A DNA stretch of 64,000 nt from Chitinophaga sp. YR627 (GCF_900114995.1 NZ_FOUX01000001.1:992001-1056000); one strand, 5' to 3'; shown: positions 8,068 through 16,845, numbered from the stretch's first letter. Notes: generated by a model from the letters alone, not told the origin. Translations and numbers: made by a program.

Positions 8068-8853
8068 TTATGGCAATGTGATATTTCCCTCGAATACAAG
8101 GGTGGCGGGTCCGCAAAGCCAGATATTGTTGTAGGCTTTTTCGCCGGTACGGGTGAAGCGTACTTCCAGTTTGCCACCCAGTGTCTTTACAGGTACGATG
8201 TATTCTTTTGTTTCCGAACCTGCAGTCATCAGTGCTGCAGCGGTTACGCCGGTACCACAGGAATAGGTTTCGTCTTCCACACCCCGTTCGTAGGTACGTA
8301 CGAAGATGCCTTTATCGAGCGACTGCACAAAGTTTACGTTAGTGCCTTCTTTGGCAAAGCGGTCATTATAGCGGATCCGTTTACCCTCGCTATGTACATC
8401 TACCGCTTTTACATCTTCCACGAACATTACATAATGCGGAGAACCGGTATTCAGATAGGAATGGAGCGCGTTGATCTCAACACCGCGTACGTCCTGCATT
8501 TTCAGGTTCACCCAGTCATCGCCTTTTAAGGTAGCTTCATGCGGACCATCCACTGCCAGGAAGCTCAGTTTCTCGCCTGTCAGCCCCATTTTACGGGCAA
8601 AAGCCACCAGGCAACGGCCACCATTACCACACATACTACTTTCACGGCCATCGGCATTGTAATACTTCATACCGAAGTCATATCCTTCCTGCTTATTCAA
8701 TAGCATTAAACCATCCGCTCCGATACCGAAACGTCTGTCGCAAAGGAAGTGCACCTGTTCTTCTGTAAGAAAATTGTATTCGCCATTCCGGTTATCCATG
8801 ATCACGAAATCATTGCCTGTACCCTGGTATTTGTAGAAATGTATTGCTGACAT
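8068..8853 (-). CDS. dapF: Diaminopimelate epimerase
   Basis: 261 aa cytoplasmic enzyme that converts LL- to meso-diaminopimelate for lysine and peptidoglycan synthesis. The two catalytic cysteines are visible: C75 in SSMCGNGGRC and C199 in YSCGTGVTA. The typical N-terminal KYQGTGNDF is also present. Length is normal for the family. corA follows on the same strand, and a divergent or regulatory spacer with AT-rich repeats lies upstream. Confidence 0.97.
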   Translation of the reverse strand: MSAIHFYKYQGTGNDFVIMDNRNGEYNFLTEEQVHFLCDRRFGIGADGLMLLNKQEGYDFGMKYYNADGRESSMCGNGGRCLVAFARKMGLTGEKLSFLAVDGPHEATLKGDDWVNLKMQDVRGVEINALHSYLNTGSPHYVMFVEDVKAVDVHSEGKRIRYNDRFAKEGTNVNFVQSLDKGIFVRTYERGVEDETYSCGTGVTAAALMTAGSETKEYIVPVKTLGGKLEVRFTRTGEKAYNNIWLCGPATLVFEGNITLP

Positions 8854-8893
8854 AAGGAGCGAATTTAAGAAATTTCACCTAGGATTTTATCAA

Positions 8894-8925
8894 TCAGGAA
8901 TTAGGAATCAGGAAATAGGAATTTT
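8894..8925. repeat. Short AATTAGGAAT-type intergenic repeat
   Basis: Iterated GGAATTAGGAATCAGGAAAT motif in the spacer upstream of dapF. Related strings occur at about 9108-9133 (ATTCCTGATTTTTAAATTCC), at 10679-10698, and as the long inverted repeat at 21304-21387. These look like a dispersed intergenic repeat family. Confidence 0.5.
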
Positions 8926-9060
8926 GTATCAAAGAGCGGCTGGCAGCAGCTATCGGGCGAACGGTATTAAGTGCGGAGAGGGTATGCAAATGTATAAAAT
9001 TCAATGCTGTGGATAACACTGTATCAACATGGTGGACAAAACCTGATAAGTTCATCCATA

Positions 9061-9093
9061 AAAAGAAAAAGGCGATTCAGTTACTGAACCGCC
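9061..9093 (-). terminator. Terminator of the nucleoside phosphorylase gene
   Basis: On the minus strand GGCGGTTCAG TAA CTGAATCGCC forms a near-perfect 10-bp stem followed by TTTTTCTTTT. It is about 33 bp beyond the stop at 9126. Confidence 0.8.
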
Positions 9094-9125
9094 GCTTGTA
9101 TCAGGTATTCCTGATTTTTAAATTC

Positions 9126-10004
9126 CTAATTCTCCGCAATGATTTCTACAGATTTCTTTATCAGATTGGCCACTGCTGCTGCGCCATCCTTTGTAAACTG
9201 CTGACCGATCCTGTTCGCAACAATCGCACTAATGGACAGACAATCATGGCCCAGTACACGGCCCAGTCCGTAGATACCCGCCGTTTCCATCTCAAAATTG
9301 GAGATGTAATGATCGCCGTGTCTGAATGCAGTAAGATGCTCTAATAGCTGAGGATGGGAGAGAGGACCTCTCAACGCACGGCCCTGTGGTGCATAGAAAC
9401 CCGGACAGGTGACAGTGATACCGCTGATGTATCCTTCCGTGAATCTTGCTGCCAGGGCAGGTGCTGCGCTGATCAGATATGGATTGGCACTACCGGGACG
9501 CAGTGCTACCTGCTGATGAAATGCCTCCAGCAGGGACTTTTCTTCCGGTGTATTTTCAAATGCATACCAGGGCAGGAGGTTGTCCAGTCCGACGCCATGA
9601 GATGATACCACAAAACTATCCACCGGCACATTCCCCTGTAAGGCACCAGAGGTCCCCAGGCGAACGATCTGTAAGCGGGTAAGAGCAGGTTTTACCGTAC
9701 GACTGGCGAAATCAATATTCACCAGTGCATCCAGTTCATTCAACACGATATCTATATTGTCGGTACCGATGCCCGTCGATACAACGGTCAGTCGTTTTTG
9801 TCCGATATAACCGGTGTGACTTACAAACTCCCTGTGCTGGCGTTTCACTTCCACTTTGTCAAAATGTTTGCTGACTTCCGGCACACGGTCTGGATCTCCC
9901 ACAGTGATAATCGTACCGGAGAGCTCATCAGGTGTGAGATCCAGGTGGTATACGGCGCCCCGGCTATTTAATATCAGTTCTGATTCTGCAATGCGTGTAT
10001 TCAT
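9126..10004 (-). CDS. Nucleoside phosphorylase (PNP/UDP family)
   Basis: 292 aa cytoplasmic enzyme of the PNP_UDP_1 family, which splits a nucleoside with phosphate into base and pentose-1-phosphate. Visible elements are IITVGDPDRVPEVSKHFD at the N-terminus (phosphate/ribose site, GDPxR), VVSTGIGTDNIDIVLNEL, RLGTSGALQ, and the nucleoside-binding SNFEMETAGIYGL near residue 238. The EMETAG motif places it near uridine phosphorylases, but the preferred base is not certain. It is monocistronic, with its own terminator. Confidence 0.9.
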   Translation of the reverse strand: MNTRIAESELILNSRGAVYHLDLTPDELSGTIITVGDPDRVPEVSKHFDKVEVKRQHREFVSHTGYIGQKRLTVVSTGIGTDNIDIVLNELDALVNIDFASRTVKPALTRLQIVRLGTSGALQGNVPVDSFVVSSHGVGLDNLLPWYAFENTPEEKSLLEAFHQQVALRPGSANPYLISAAPALAARFTEGYISGITVTCPGFYAPQGRALRGPLSHPQLLEHLTAFRHGDHYISNFEMETAGIYGLGRVLGHDCLSISAIVANRIGQQFTKDGAAAVANLIKKSVEIIAEN

Positions 10005-10030
10005 CTTTTTTGATATTTTTTTAAAATATA

Positions 10031-10061
10031 TTTGGCAAATATCTAAAATTTCCTACTTTTG
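10031..10061 (+). promoter_or_regulatory. Bacteroidota-type promoter of tRNA-Cys copy 1
   Basis: TTTG (-33) at 10031-10034 and TACTTTTG (-7) at 10054-10061 with a 19-bp spacer. The start of the tRNA is 31 bp after the -7 box. The -33 TTTG sits in an odd palindrome (ATATTTGGCAAATAT). Confidence 0.85.
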
Positions 10062-10092
10062 CAATCCCATCAAACAATGGGACGAACAAAAA

Positions 10093-10163
10093 GGTTTCGT
10101 GGCCGAGTGGCTAGGCTGAGCTCTGCAAAAGCTCCTACAGCGGTTCGAATCCGCTCGAAACCT
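10093..10163 (+). tRNA. tRNA-Cys (anticodon GCA), copy 1
   Basis: 71-nt cloverleaf. Acceptor GGTTTCG pairs with CGAAACC; the anticodon stem GAGCT/AGCTC closes the loop CTGCAAA (GCA); the T arm is AGCGG-TTCGAAT-CCGCT. The discriminator is U, as required for tRNA-Cys. The CCA end is not encoded. An identical copy lies 315 bp downstream. Confidence 0.96.
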
Positions 10164-10165
10164 CG

Positions 10166-10195
10166 AAAAGGATTACAGCAATGTAATCCTTTTTT
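10166..10195 (+). terminator. Terminator after tRNA-Cys copy 1
   Basis: AAAAGGATTACA / TGTAATCCTTTT stem with GCAA loop, followed by T residues, directly after the tRNA. Confidence 0.9.
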
Positions 10196-10346
10196 GTTTT
10201 ATAGCCGGTCTGTAAGGATACTTTTATCAGCTGAGTGACTGCAGGTACTTTTAGTAGTCATTTCCGGTAATAGTAATGTTACTAACGTATATACATATAC
10301 GCATATCAGAAAAACAGCGCTTTGTTAAATTTATTTTATTTCTCTT

Positions 10347-10376
10347 TTTGTGAATATCTAAAATTTATTACATTTG
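10347..10376 (+). promoter_or_regulatory. Bacteroidota-type promoter of tRNA-Cys copy 2
   Basis: TTTG at 10347-10350 and TACATTTG at 10369-10376, spacer 18 bp, 31 bp before the tRNA. The same layout as copy 1 indicates that promoter, gene and terminator were duplicated together. Confidence 0.85.
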
Positions 10377-10407
10377 CGATCTCATCAGTCAGATGAGCAC
10401 ATAAAAG

Positions 10408-10478
10408 GGTTTCGTGGCCGAGTGGCTAGGCTGAGCTCTGCAAAAGCTCCTACAGCGGTTCGAATCCGCTCGAAACCT
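10408..10478 (+). tRNA. tRNA-Cys (anticodon GCA), copy 2
   Basis: Same 71-nt sequence as copy 1, with anticodon loop CTGCAAA and U discriminator. Both copies look functional. Confidence 0.96.
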
Positions 10479-10481
10479 CAG

Positions 10482-10510
10482 AAAGGATTACAGCGATGTA
10501 ATCCTTTTTT
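10482..10510 (+). terminator. Terminator after tRNA-Cys copy 2
   Basis: AAAGGATTACA / TGTAATCCTTT with GCGA loop, then a T run. The following 10511-10723 holds no gene; it includes a short ATTCCTAATTCC repeat and a CTGAC-ATAC-GTCAG hairpin at about 10705-10718. Confidence 0.85.
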
Positions 10511-10723
10511 ATTTGGTGCTGAATGATCTGTAATCGCTTTCAAGCCCATATATTCCAACTGCGACTGTTTCATCATTTCCAGTTGCTCATCCGCTCACGC
10601 TGACTGCTATCCGGTAATTTCGCTCCGGGACAGGTCCCTTTTTTGAAGCAGTTTTCACATCCTCACAAATCTCCGCTGCATTCCTAATTCCTAATTCCCA
10701 CAACCTGACATACGTCAGATTTT

Positions 10724-11350
10724 TCAACTATCCCGGCCACTATTTTTGTACGGTCCTCTTCGCCCAACAGTCTTTCTGATACGGCTCAGACTATCCTGAT
10801 GGATGCAAAGAAAGGACGCAATGTATTTCAGTGGCACTGCTCTGATCACTTCAGGCTGTTCTTCCACAAGTTTCAGATAACGCTCTTCTGCGCTAAGACA
10901 AATGGCGTCGATCTGCAGGTTCTGCAGCCAGCTGAGTAAACGGTCCATAATAGCCAGTTCCAGTGCGTAACCATGATGGAATGTTTGCCTGAGCGTCTGG
11001 ATATCATGTTTGCCCCATTGAAGGACCTCCACCTCGCTAAGTGTTTCAAGTGCACAGGTAGACGGGACCCCATTTGCCAGGTACAAAGGTGTTGATATAA
11101 AATCATTACTTGATATAAGTCCCAGTGTGTGGTCTGTATCATTATGGGTTCTGTATAAGCGGACAATTCCGCTATTCAGAAAATAAAGGCTTTCAACCGG
11201 CTTACCCTGTTCCATAATAACAGTATGCTTCGGAATAACCCTGTGTCTGGTTATCAAGCGGACAGTATCAAGTTCTGCCTCGTTGATAAAGATGCTCCGG
11301 ACCTGTAAATACCGGCATATTTTACCGTATGCTAGATCTTGTTTGTTCAT
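10724..11350 (-). CDS. Crp/Fnr family transcriptional regulator
   Basis: 208 aa. The N-terminal cyclic-nucleotide-binding-like fold is indicated by HRVIPKHTVIMEQGKPVESL and YFLNSGIVRLYR. The C-terminal part (ERYLKLVEEQPEVIRAVPLK, then YIASFLCIHQDSLSRIRKTV) is the winged-helix HTH of the family. No cysteine cluster for an Fe-S centre is seen at the N-terminus. The last residues (GRRGPYKNSGRDS) are a basic extension of unknown meaning. The gene is divergent from the MauE-like/exported-protein pair, 35 bp away, and may regulate it. Confidence 0.88.
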   Translation of the reverse strand: MNKQDLAYGKICRYLQVRSIFINEAELDTVRLITRHRVIPKHTVIMEQGKPVESLYFLNSGIVRLYRTHNDTDHTLGLISSNDFISTPLYLANGVPSTCALETLSEVEVLQWGKHDIQTLRQTFHHGYALELAIMDRLLSWLQNLQIDAICLSAEERYLKLVEEQPEVIRAVPLKYIASFLCIHQDSLSRIRKTVGRRGPYKNSGRDS

Positions 11351-11385
11351 AGGGAATTACAATGGATGAATAAATTTAAAAAATT

Positions 11386-11847
11386 ATGTCAGAAAAACAG
11401 TTAAAGGAAGGTATTATAGCCTTGCTGGTCTCCTTGTTTGCTTATACGGGTGTATCTGCATTACTGGATCATACGTCGTTCAGAAACCATCTGATCCTCT
11501 CACCCTGGCCATTATTGTCACGTACAGCTGCTTATCTGGCCTGGATACTCCCCCTGCTGGAATTATCCATAGTTACATTGCTCATCATCCCCCGTACACG
11601 GATACGCGGATTGTGGTTGTCCTTTATACTGATGCTGGCCTTTACTACTTACATCGCCGTGTTTTTATTATCAGGCAAGCAACTACCCTGCAACTGTAGT
11701 GGTGTACTGCCTTTCATGGACTGGGAATGGCACCTGGTATTCAATATAATTTTTACCATGCTCGGAGAAGCAGCGCTCTTTCTGCATATACAATTTCCCA
11801 CTGATCGCTCATCCATTTTTAAACATAAAAAACAATATCTCAAATGA
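11386..11847 (+). CDS. MauE/DoxX-like membrane protein
   Basis: 153 aa with four hydrophobic segments and the fold pattern of MauE/DoxX-type redox-associated membrane proteins: an early SLFAYTGVSALLDH, a second helix with LPLLELSIVTLLI, and a periplasmic-side CNC in KQLPCNCSGVLPF. In methylamine dehydrogenase maturation MauE helps disulfide formation; in Bacteroidota such genes usually sit next to small cysteine-containing exported proteins, as here. Its stop overlaps the ATG of the next gene (11844-11847), so the two are coupled. A precise redox function is inference. Confidence 0.75.
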   Translation: MSEKQLKEGIIALLVSLFAYTGVSALLDHTSFRNHLILSPWPLLSRTAAYLAWILPLLELSIVTLLIIPRTRIRGLWLSFILMLAFTTYIAVFLLSGKQLPCNCSGVLPFMDWEWHLVFNIIFTMLGEAALFLHIQFPTDRSSIFKHKKQYLK

Positions 11848-12158
11848 AAAAGAAGATTTCCTTTTCCCTCGTAGCCCTGATCATCGCCTGTACCGGCGCT
11901 ATTGTTACCAAAGCAGGTAATCCCCCGGTAGTAGAACGCTATTTTGTTCATATAGGTGGCGATATCACAGACCCCGCCAATTATGTATATGTCGCTGCGG
12001 GTTATTGCAAAGGTTTTGGTACAAGCTTCTGTGGAGTGAAGGTGCCCGATTTAGAAGGTACGCCAGATCTCATTTGGGCCATGCCGGACCTGATAGCCAT
12101 TCAGAATGGTACCAATCCGGTATCCAATAAGACGGGCAGGATCAAATTTTATAATTAG
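11844..12158 (+). CDS. Small exported protein, DUF6520-like
   Basis: 104 aa with a clear signal peptide (MKKKISFSLVALIIACTGAI, then VTKA). The mature part of about 80 aa has two cysteines (GYCKGFGTSFCGVKV). Small exported proteins like this commonly follow MauE-like genes in Bacteroidota; I place it in the DUF6520-like group by organisation, not by a search. The two cysteines and the coupled MauE-like gene suggest it may be a disulfide-containing substrate or partner. Function unknown. Confidence 0.65.
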   Translation: MKKKISFSLVALIIACTGAIVTKAGNPPVVERYFVHIGGDITDPANYVYVAAGYCKGFGTSFCGVKVPDLEGTPDLIWAMPDLIAIQNGTNPVSNKTGRIKFYN

Positions 12159-12221
12159 TTTTTACAACATCCTGTTACTTCACCCCCGCGTCATATTGCA
12201 GGACAGTAATAGCAGACTAAC

Positions 12222-12254
12222 AAAAGCTACAGTCAACTAACGACTGTAGCTTTT
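12222..12254 (+). terminator. Terminator after the MauE-like operon
   Basis: Perfect 13-bp stem AAAAGCTACAGTC / GACTGTAGCTTTT with a 7-nt loop. The flanking A and T runs make it usable in both directions. Confidence 0.85.
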
Positions 12255-12359
12255 CTATGATTGTTAATCCGCTGCCGGAATCATCGGAAGACATGCCGAA
12301 ATCCACGTTTGACTGCTGATGCTGCCTCCGGCGAACCGAATTTTACCTAAATTGCTGTA

Positions 12360-13910
12360 ATGGCAACAGTCCCCCTTTCCAGTGCCGCCGGCAGATGGAT
12401 CATGATCTCCGCAATTATGGCTTCCGCTATGGCCTTTATTGATGGCACCGCGCTCAATGTCGTCTTACCCTCCATTCAGAAAAGTATGCATGCCTCCGGT
12501 ACAGACCTCTTCTGGATACTCAATGCTTATTTATTGATGCTGGCAGCATTGATGCTGATCGGCGGTTCACTGGGTGACAGACTGGGCCGGAAAAGGGTCT
12601 TTATTGCCGGTATCCTGATCTTCATCGCTGGTTCTGCTGCCTGTGGTATTGCCAGTGATGTGACCCTGTTAATATTGTTCCGCATGTTACAGGGGATTGG
12701 AGGCGCCCTCATGATACCTGGTAGTCTGTCGCTGATATCTTCTTCCATCCATGAAAAGGAGCGGGGCAAGGCGATCGGTACCTGGTCCGCTTTTACCACG
12801 GTTGTTACGATTGGCGGTCCCGTACTGGGTGGTGCACTCGCCGATGCCGGTTACTGGCGCTATATCTTTTTTATCAATGTTCCTATCGGTATCGTCGCGG
12901 TACTGATCTTATGGCGAAAAGTAAAAGAGCGTATCGATGATACACAGGATAAGACACTTGACTTTGCAGGTGCGTTTTCAATTGCCGGCGGACTGGCAGC
13001 CGTGACCTTCGGTTTTCTGCGGATTCCGGATACCGGCTTCAATCACTGGCAGGTCTATTTATCACTGGGTCTCGGCGTATTACTACTGATCGTCTTCCTT
13101 ATCATCGAACGCCGGAGTCCGCACCCCATGATGCCTTTATCACTTTTTAAGAATATGACCTTCTCCGGGGCTAACCTGCTGACCTTCTTCTTATATGCCG
13201 GATTAAGCGCAGGCATGTTGTTCCTGTCACTGAACCTGGTACAGGTACAGGGCTATGATCAGTTGCAATCCGGACTCACCTTTCTGCCCTTTACCATTCT
13301 GATGGTGCTGGTAGCCCGTTTTGCAGGTACGCTGGCAGACAGATATGGTCCGCGTTTATTGCTGACCATCGGCCCCGCTATTGCCGGTACCGGATTACTA
13401 CTCTTATCCTTTATTAAACAAACACCCGGACCGGACGCTTATTTCAGGACATTCTTTCCCGGGATAGTTGTCTTTGGCTTAGGCATGTCTTTTACTGTAG
13501 CGCCACTGACGGCAACCGTGATGGGCGCAGTCAGCGATCATTATTCAGGAACGGCATCAGGGATCAACAATGCCTTGTCGCGTATAGCAGGCGTCTTTGC
13601 CAATGCTATTTTCGGCGCTATGGCCGTGTTGTTCTTTTCCGGTTTTCTGCAACGGGAATTGCCCGCTTTATCACTCAAAGAACAGGACCAAAAGGAAGTG
13701 ATGCAACAGGCGGCTGAACTGGGAAATGCCCGGCCACCGGCAGTATTGCATGAAGCAGATAGTAAAAAGGTAGGGCAACTGTATCACGATAGTTTTATTG
13801 ACGCCTATGGTAAGATCATGCGCATCTCTGGTGTACTGGGCTTTCTCGGTGCACTGATGGCCGTGTTGTTTGTCAGGAATAGCGCTGTCACCACAACAAA
13901 GCCAGACTAA
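12360..13910 (+). CDS. MFS exporter, DHA2 (14-TM, EmrB/QacA-like) family
   Basis: 516 aa inner-membrane proton-driven drug exporter. Characteristic motifs: IDGTALNVVLPSIQ in helix 1 (motif D1), GGSLGDRLGRKRVF (motif A) near residue 70, GGALADAGYWRYIFFINVPI (motif C/linker region), and about 14 hydrophobic segments in total, which distinguishes DHA2 from the 12-helix DHA1 exporters. The C-terminal periplasmic loop (residues ~425-475) is charged. No adaptor or regulator gene is adjacent. The substrate is unknown. Confidence 0.92.
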   Translation: MATVPLSSAAGRWIMISAIMASAMAFIDGTALNVVLPSIQKSMHASGTDLFWILNAYLLMLAALMLIGGSLGDRLGRKRVFIAGILIFIAGSAACGIASDVTLLILFRMLQGIGGALMIPGSLSLISSSIHEKERGKAIGTWSAFTTVVTIGGPVLGGALADAGYWRYIFFINVPIGIVAVLILWRKVKERIDDTQDKTLDFAGAFSIAGGLAAVTFGFLRIPDTGFNHWQVYLSLGLGVLLLIVFLIIERRSPHPMMPLSLFKNMTFSGANLLTFFLYAGLSAGMLFLSLNLVQVQGYDQLQSGLTFLPFTILMVLVARFAGTLADRYGPRLLLTIGPAIAGTGLLLLSFIKQTPGPDAYFRTFFPGIVVFGLGMSFTVAPLTATVMGAVSDHYSGTASGINNALSRIAGVFANAIFGAMAVLFFSGFLQRELPALSLKEQDQKEVMQQAAELGNARPPAVLHEADSKKVGQLYHDSFIDAYGKIMRISGVLGFLGALMAVLFVRNSAVTTTKPD

Positions 13911-14070
13911 TCTTTCTCCCATCAGCATAATAACCTGCACGGTTGAGCGTAAATGCAGCGCCGAATGCAGACTGCTCGTCGCTGGTCTTTTTACCCGCAT
14001 TAAAAAGAGGGGACTGCTATGCTCCGTTCACATGACCGTTTAAAAACACGAAGCCGGTACGCCCTTTGTA
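13888..14070 (-). pseudogene. Possible decayed C-terminal coding remnant
   Basis: The minus strand between the MFS gene and the next gene reads, in one frame, KGRTGFVFLNGHVNGA, a TAG stop, then QSPLFNAGKKTSDEQSAFGA and AFTLNRAGYYADGRKISLAL-LW with a terminal stop inside the MFS 3' end. The composition is protein-like and resembles the end of a beta-rich or outer-membrane protein, but I cannot name a family, and upstream frames break down. The rest of 14071-14277 shows nothing clear. Low confidence. Confidence 0.25.
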
Positions 14071-14277
14071 TCAGAGAATCAATGGTTGCCCGCTTGTTTT
14101 GCTATGCAAATACAGCCGGTGCCATAAAAAGCATGCGGAGGGCGAGAACAATGTTTCTGCTCTTCCTGTTTTGGATAAGTAAATGCCCCTGGGTGTGAAA
14201 ATGGCTAACTATCCGTTTTTTTTCGTTTCTTCCGTGCTAAATAAGGAAGTACAGCAAAAATATTACAAAACAACTGC

Positions 14278-16845
14278 ATGAGCCTATATAGAATTTTTAC
14301 CACGCTGGCTGTTCTGGCAATTTCCACGGTGCAGGCGCAAAGTCCTGCAGGCGACAGTATAACCGTCGCTATATCCCCTGCCTACGACAGTGTGAGTGGC
14401 TTGCACCGGACCCTGTTTGGTGAGAGCTATCGTAAATTATGGGCCGCGCCGGTAAAGATGAAGATCTTTTACCTGGAGAAAGAAAAGGGTGGTCTGATCA
14501 TCGAACAGAAAGGTGGCGGTCTGCAAACCAAATCACTCCGTTTAAAGGATAAGGAAGGCCACGAATGGGTGCTCCGCACGATTCAGAAATATCCGGAAAG
14601 AGGCCTGCCTGCCAATCTGCGGGCGACCATCACCAAAGACATCCTCCAGGATCAGGTAGTCACCGCACATCCCTATTCCTCGGTAACAGTACCTCCATTG
14701 GCAGCTGCCCTGGGCATCCCGCATGCGAATCCACAGATTGTATATGTGCCTGATGATCCGGCATTGGGTGAATACCGGAAAGACTTTGCCAATGCAGTTT
14801 TTCTCTTTGAAGAAAGAGAACCCGTAGATGCCGCACGCACTGACAATACCGATAAAACACAGCGAAAGCTGGAAGAAGATAATGACGTACATGTCTACCA
14901 GAAGGTCGTGTTAAGGGCCCGTCTGCTGGACATGCTGCTGGGCGACTGGGACCGCCATGAAGACCAGTGGCGCTGGGAAAGGGTGAAGGAAGATAAACGC
15001 GTGGACTATACACCGGTGCCCCGCGACAGAGATCAGGTATACTACAATACCACGGGTCTCTTTCCCTGGATCATTTCTCACCAATGGCTGAAATCCAAGT
15101 TCCAGGGCTATCACGATCATATCAGGGATATTAAAGGTTTTAACTTTAACGCCCGCTACTTTGACCGTTACTTCCTGAATGGCCTCAGTGAAGCGGATTG
15201 GCAGGAACAGATCCATTATATACAGGCAACACTGACTGACAGCTTAATCCGCCAATCGGTGCGACTAATGCCGGACACGATCTTTGCATTATCCGGAGAA
15301 AAGATCATCAGGGCTTTCATTGCCCGCCGCAATGCATTAGAGAAAGAGGCGATCAGTTACTATAAATTCCTGTCTATCTATGCCGATGTTCCCGCTTCAG
15401 ATAAGCACGAGTTTTTTGATATCCAGCGACAACCAAACGGACATGTGCTGGTGACCATCAACAAAATGAAGAAAGAAGGCACACTCGATGGTGTGATCTA
15501 TCAACGTGATTTTGATCCGGCAGTTACCAAAGAAATCAGGTTGTATGGGATGGATGGCCATGATATTTTTTCAGTTACCGGAAAGGAATCTTCTCCTATC
15601 CGTATCCGTATGATCGGTGGGGATGGGGTGGATAGTTTTGCTGTCGCAGATAATGTGCCCCGTAAAGGCAGACTGTATGTTTATGACCGTTCTGACGAAG
15701 TCAATCAGCTGCCTCCGTGGGGAGATGCGAGAATTCGTACAGACAAGGATACTTTGGTTAACAGTTATAACAGACGCAGCTTTCTGTTCGACCGTTTCGG
15801 TCCGTTACCCTCTATACAATACAACCCTGACCAGGGCTTTATGTTGCGCGTCAATACCATGTATGAAAAGCAGGGATTCCGCAAGGTGCCTTATGCACAG
15901 CAACATCAGCTGATCGTCAGTTATGTGACCGGCAGACAGGCTTTTCTGCTGCAATACCTGGCAGACTATAAGCAACTGATCGGCAAGAATGACCTGCGGA
16001 TCAATATCCTCTCCCGCGGTCCGCATAACCTGAGTAATTTCTTCGGATTAGGTAATCAGTCTGTCTTTGTCAATAATGATGAAAAGGAGATTACGTACTA
16101 TCGTAACCGGTATGATCTGATCAATGGTGATGTGAGATTGTATCGGAGCATCGCCCGTAATCTGACTGTGAGTGCGGGTATCGCCGGACAATACTACACC
16201 AGCAGAGAAGCTAATAACAGCCGTAAGTTCCTGGGAGCATACAACAGTGCTTTCCCGGATGCACGTGTGTTTGACGACAGACTGTATGCAGGGCTGGTGA
16301 CTGCAATAGAAGCAGATACCCGTAACGGCATCCTGATGCCGCGCAGAGGGATCAACTGGCATGCAGAATTAACAGGCATGCAGCAGACGAACCGGGAGCA
16401 TAAGCGATATGGTAAGCTGACGACGGACTTCAGCTTCTATGTACCGCTGATCGGGGACTCTACCTTAGTGATGGCGAACCGTATTGCGGCAGGTACTACC
16501 TTCGGAGATCCTGCATATTTTCAGATGATGTCGATCGGAGGTACACAGGTATTACGCGGATTTCATACCAACCGTTTTATCGGTAAGACTGCCGTGTATC
16601 ATAACTTTGAATTACGCCTGAAACTATTTGATTTCACATCTTATCTGATACCGGGTACGGTGGGACTCATCGGTTTCAATGACCTGGGCAGGGTATGGAT
16701 GCCGGGAGAGACATCGCACAGGTGGCATGATGGTTATGGCGGCGGATTGTATATAATGCCAGTGGACTTGTTCCTGATACAGGCGGCAGTGGGTTTCTCA
16801 GAGGAAGGAGCACTGCCTTATATAACGGCCGGATTCAGATTTTAA
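14278..16845 (+). CDS. Outer-membrane Omp85-like barrel with kinase-like N-terminal region
   Basis: 855 aa with a signal peptide (cleavage near VQAQ, residue ~20). The C-terminal ~300 aa form a beta-barrel of the bacterial surface antigen (BamA/TamA) type: VLRGFHTNRFIGKTAVYHNF carries the RGF-type strand motif and the protein ends in GFRF, with a terminal aromatic residue. The N-terminal 260 aa are not POTRA-like. They contain SLRLKDKEGHEWVLRTIQKY (residues ~86-105), LLGDWDRHEDQW (~221-231) and PVPRDRDQVYY (~246-256), which resemble the nucleotide-binding lysine, catalytic loop and metal-binding aspartate of CotH/Fam20-like kinases. A short GGDGVDSF stretch around residue 447 is RTX-like. The kinase idea is inference. 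It is followed by a bidirectional terminator. Confidence 0.8.
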   Translation: MSLYRIFTTLAVLAISTVQAQSPAGDSITVAISPAYDSVSGLHRTLFGESYRKLWAAPVKMKIFYLEKEKGGLIIEQKGGGLQTKSLRLKDKEGHEWVLRTIQKYPERGLPANLRATITKDILQDQVVTAHPYSSVTVPPLAAALGIPHANPQIVYVPDDPALGEYRKDFANAVFLFEEREPVDAARTDNTDKTQRKLEEDNDVHVYQKVVLRARLLDMLLGDWDRHEDQWRWERVKEDKRVDYTPVPRDRDQVYYNTTGLFPWIISHQWLKSKFQGYHDHIRDIKGFNFNARYFDRYFLNGLSEADWQEQIHYIQATLTDSLIRQSVRLMPDTIFALSGEKIIRAFIARRNALEKEAISYYKFLSIYADVPASDKHEFFDIQRQPNGHVLVTINKMKKEGTLDGVIYQRDFDPAVTKEIRLYGMDGHDIFSVTGKESSPIRIRMIGGDGVDSFAVADNVPRKGRLYVYDRSDEVNQLPPWGDARIRTDKDTLVNSYNRRSFLFDRFGPLPSIQYNPDQGFMLRVNTMYEKQGFRKVPYAQQHQLIVSYVTGRQAFLLQYLADYKQLIGKNDLRINILSRGPHNLSNFFGLGNQSVFVNNDEKEITYYRNRYDLINGDVRLYRSIARNLTVSAGIAGQYYTSREANNSRKFLGAYNSAFPDARVFDDRLYAGLVTAIEADTRNGILMPRRGINWHAELTGMQQTNREHKRYGKLTTDFSFYVPLIGDSTLVMANRIAAGTTFGDPAYFQMMSIGGTQVLRGFHTNRFIGKTAVYHNFELRLKLFDFTSYLIPGTVGLIGFNDLGRVWMPGETSHRWHDGYGGGLYIMPVDLFLIQAAVGFSEEGALPYITAGFRF

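Noticed and set aside
7744..8529. 261-codon plus-strand ORF opposite corA and dapF
   Set aside because: Shadow of two well-supported genes; no protein family visible.
10705..10718. Crp/Fnr binding site (CTGACATACGTCAG)
   Set aside because: It lies just past the 3' end of the regulator gene and not before any start; could be a hairpin by chance.
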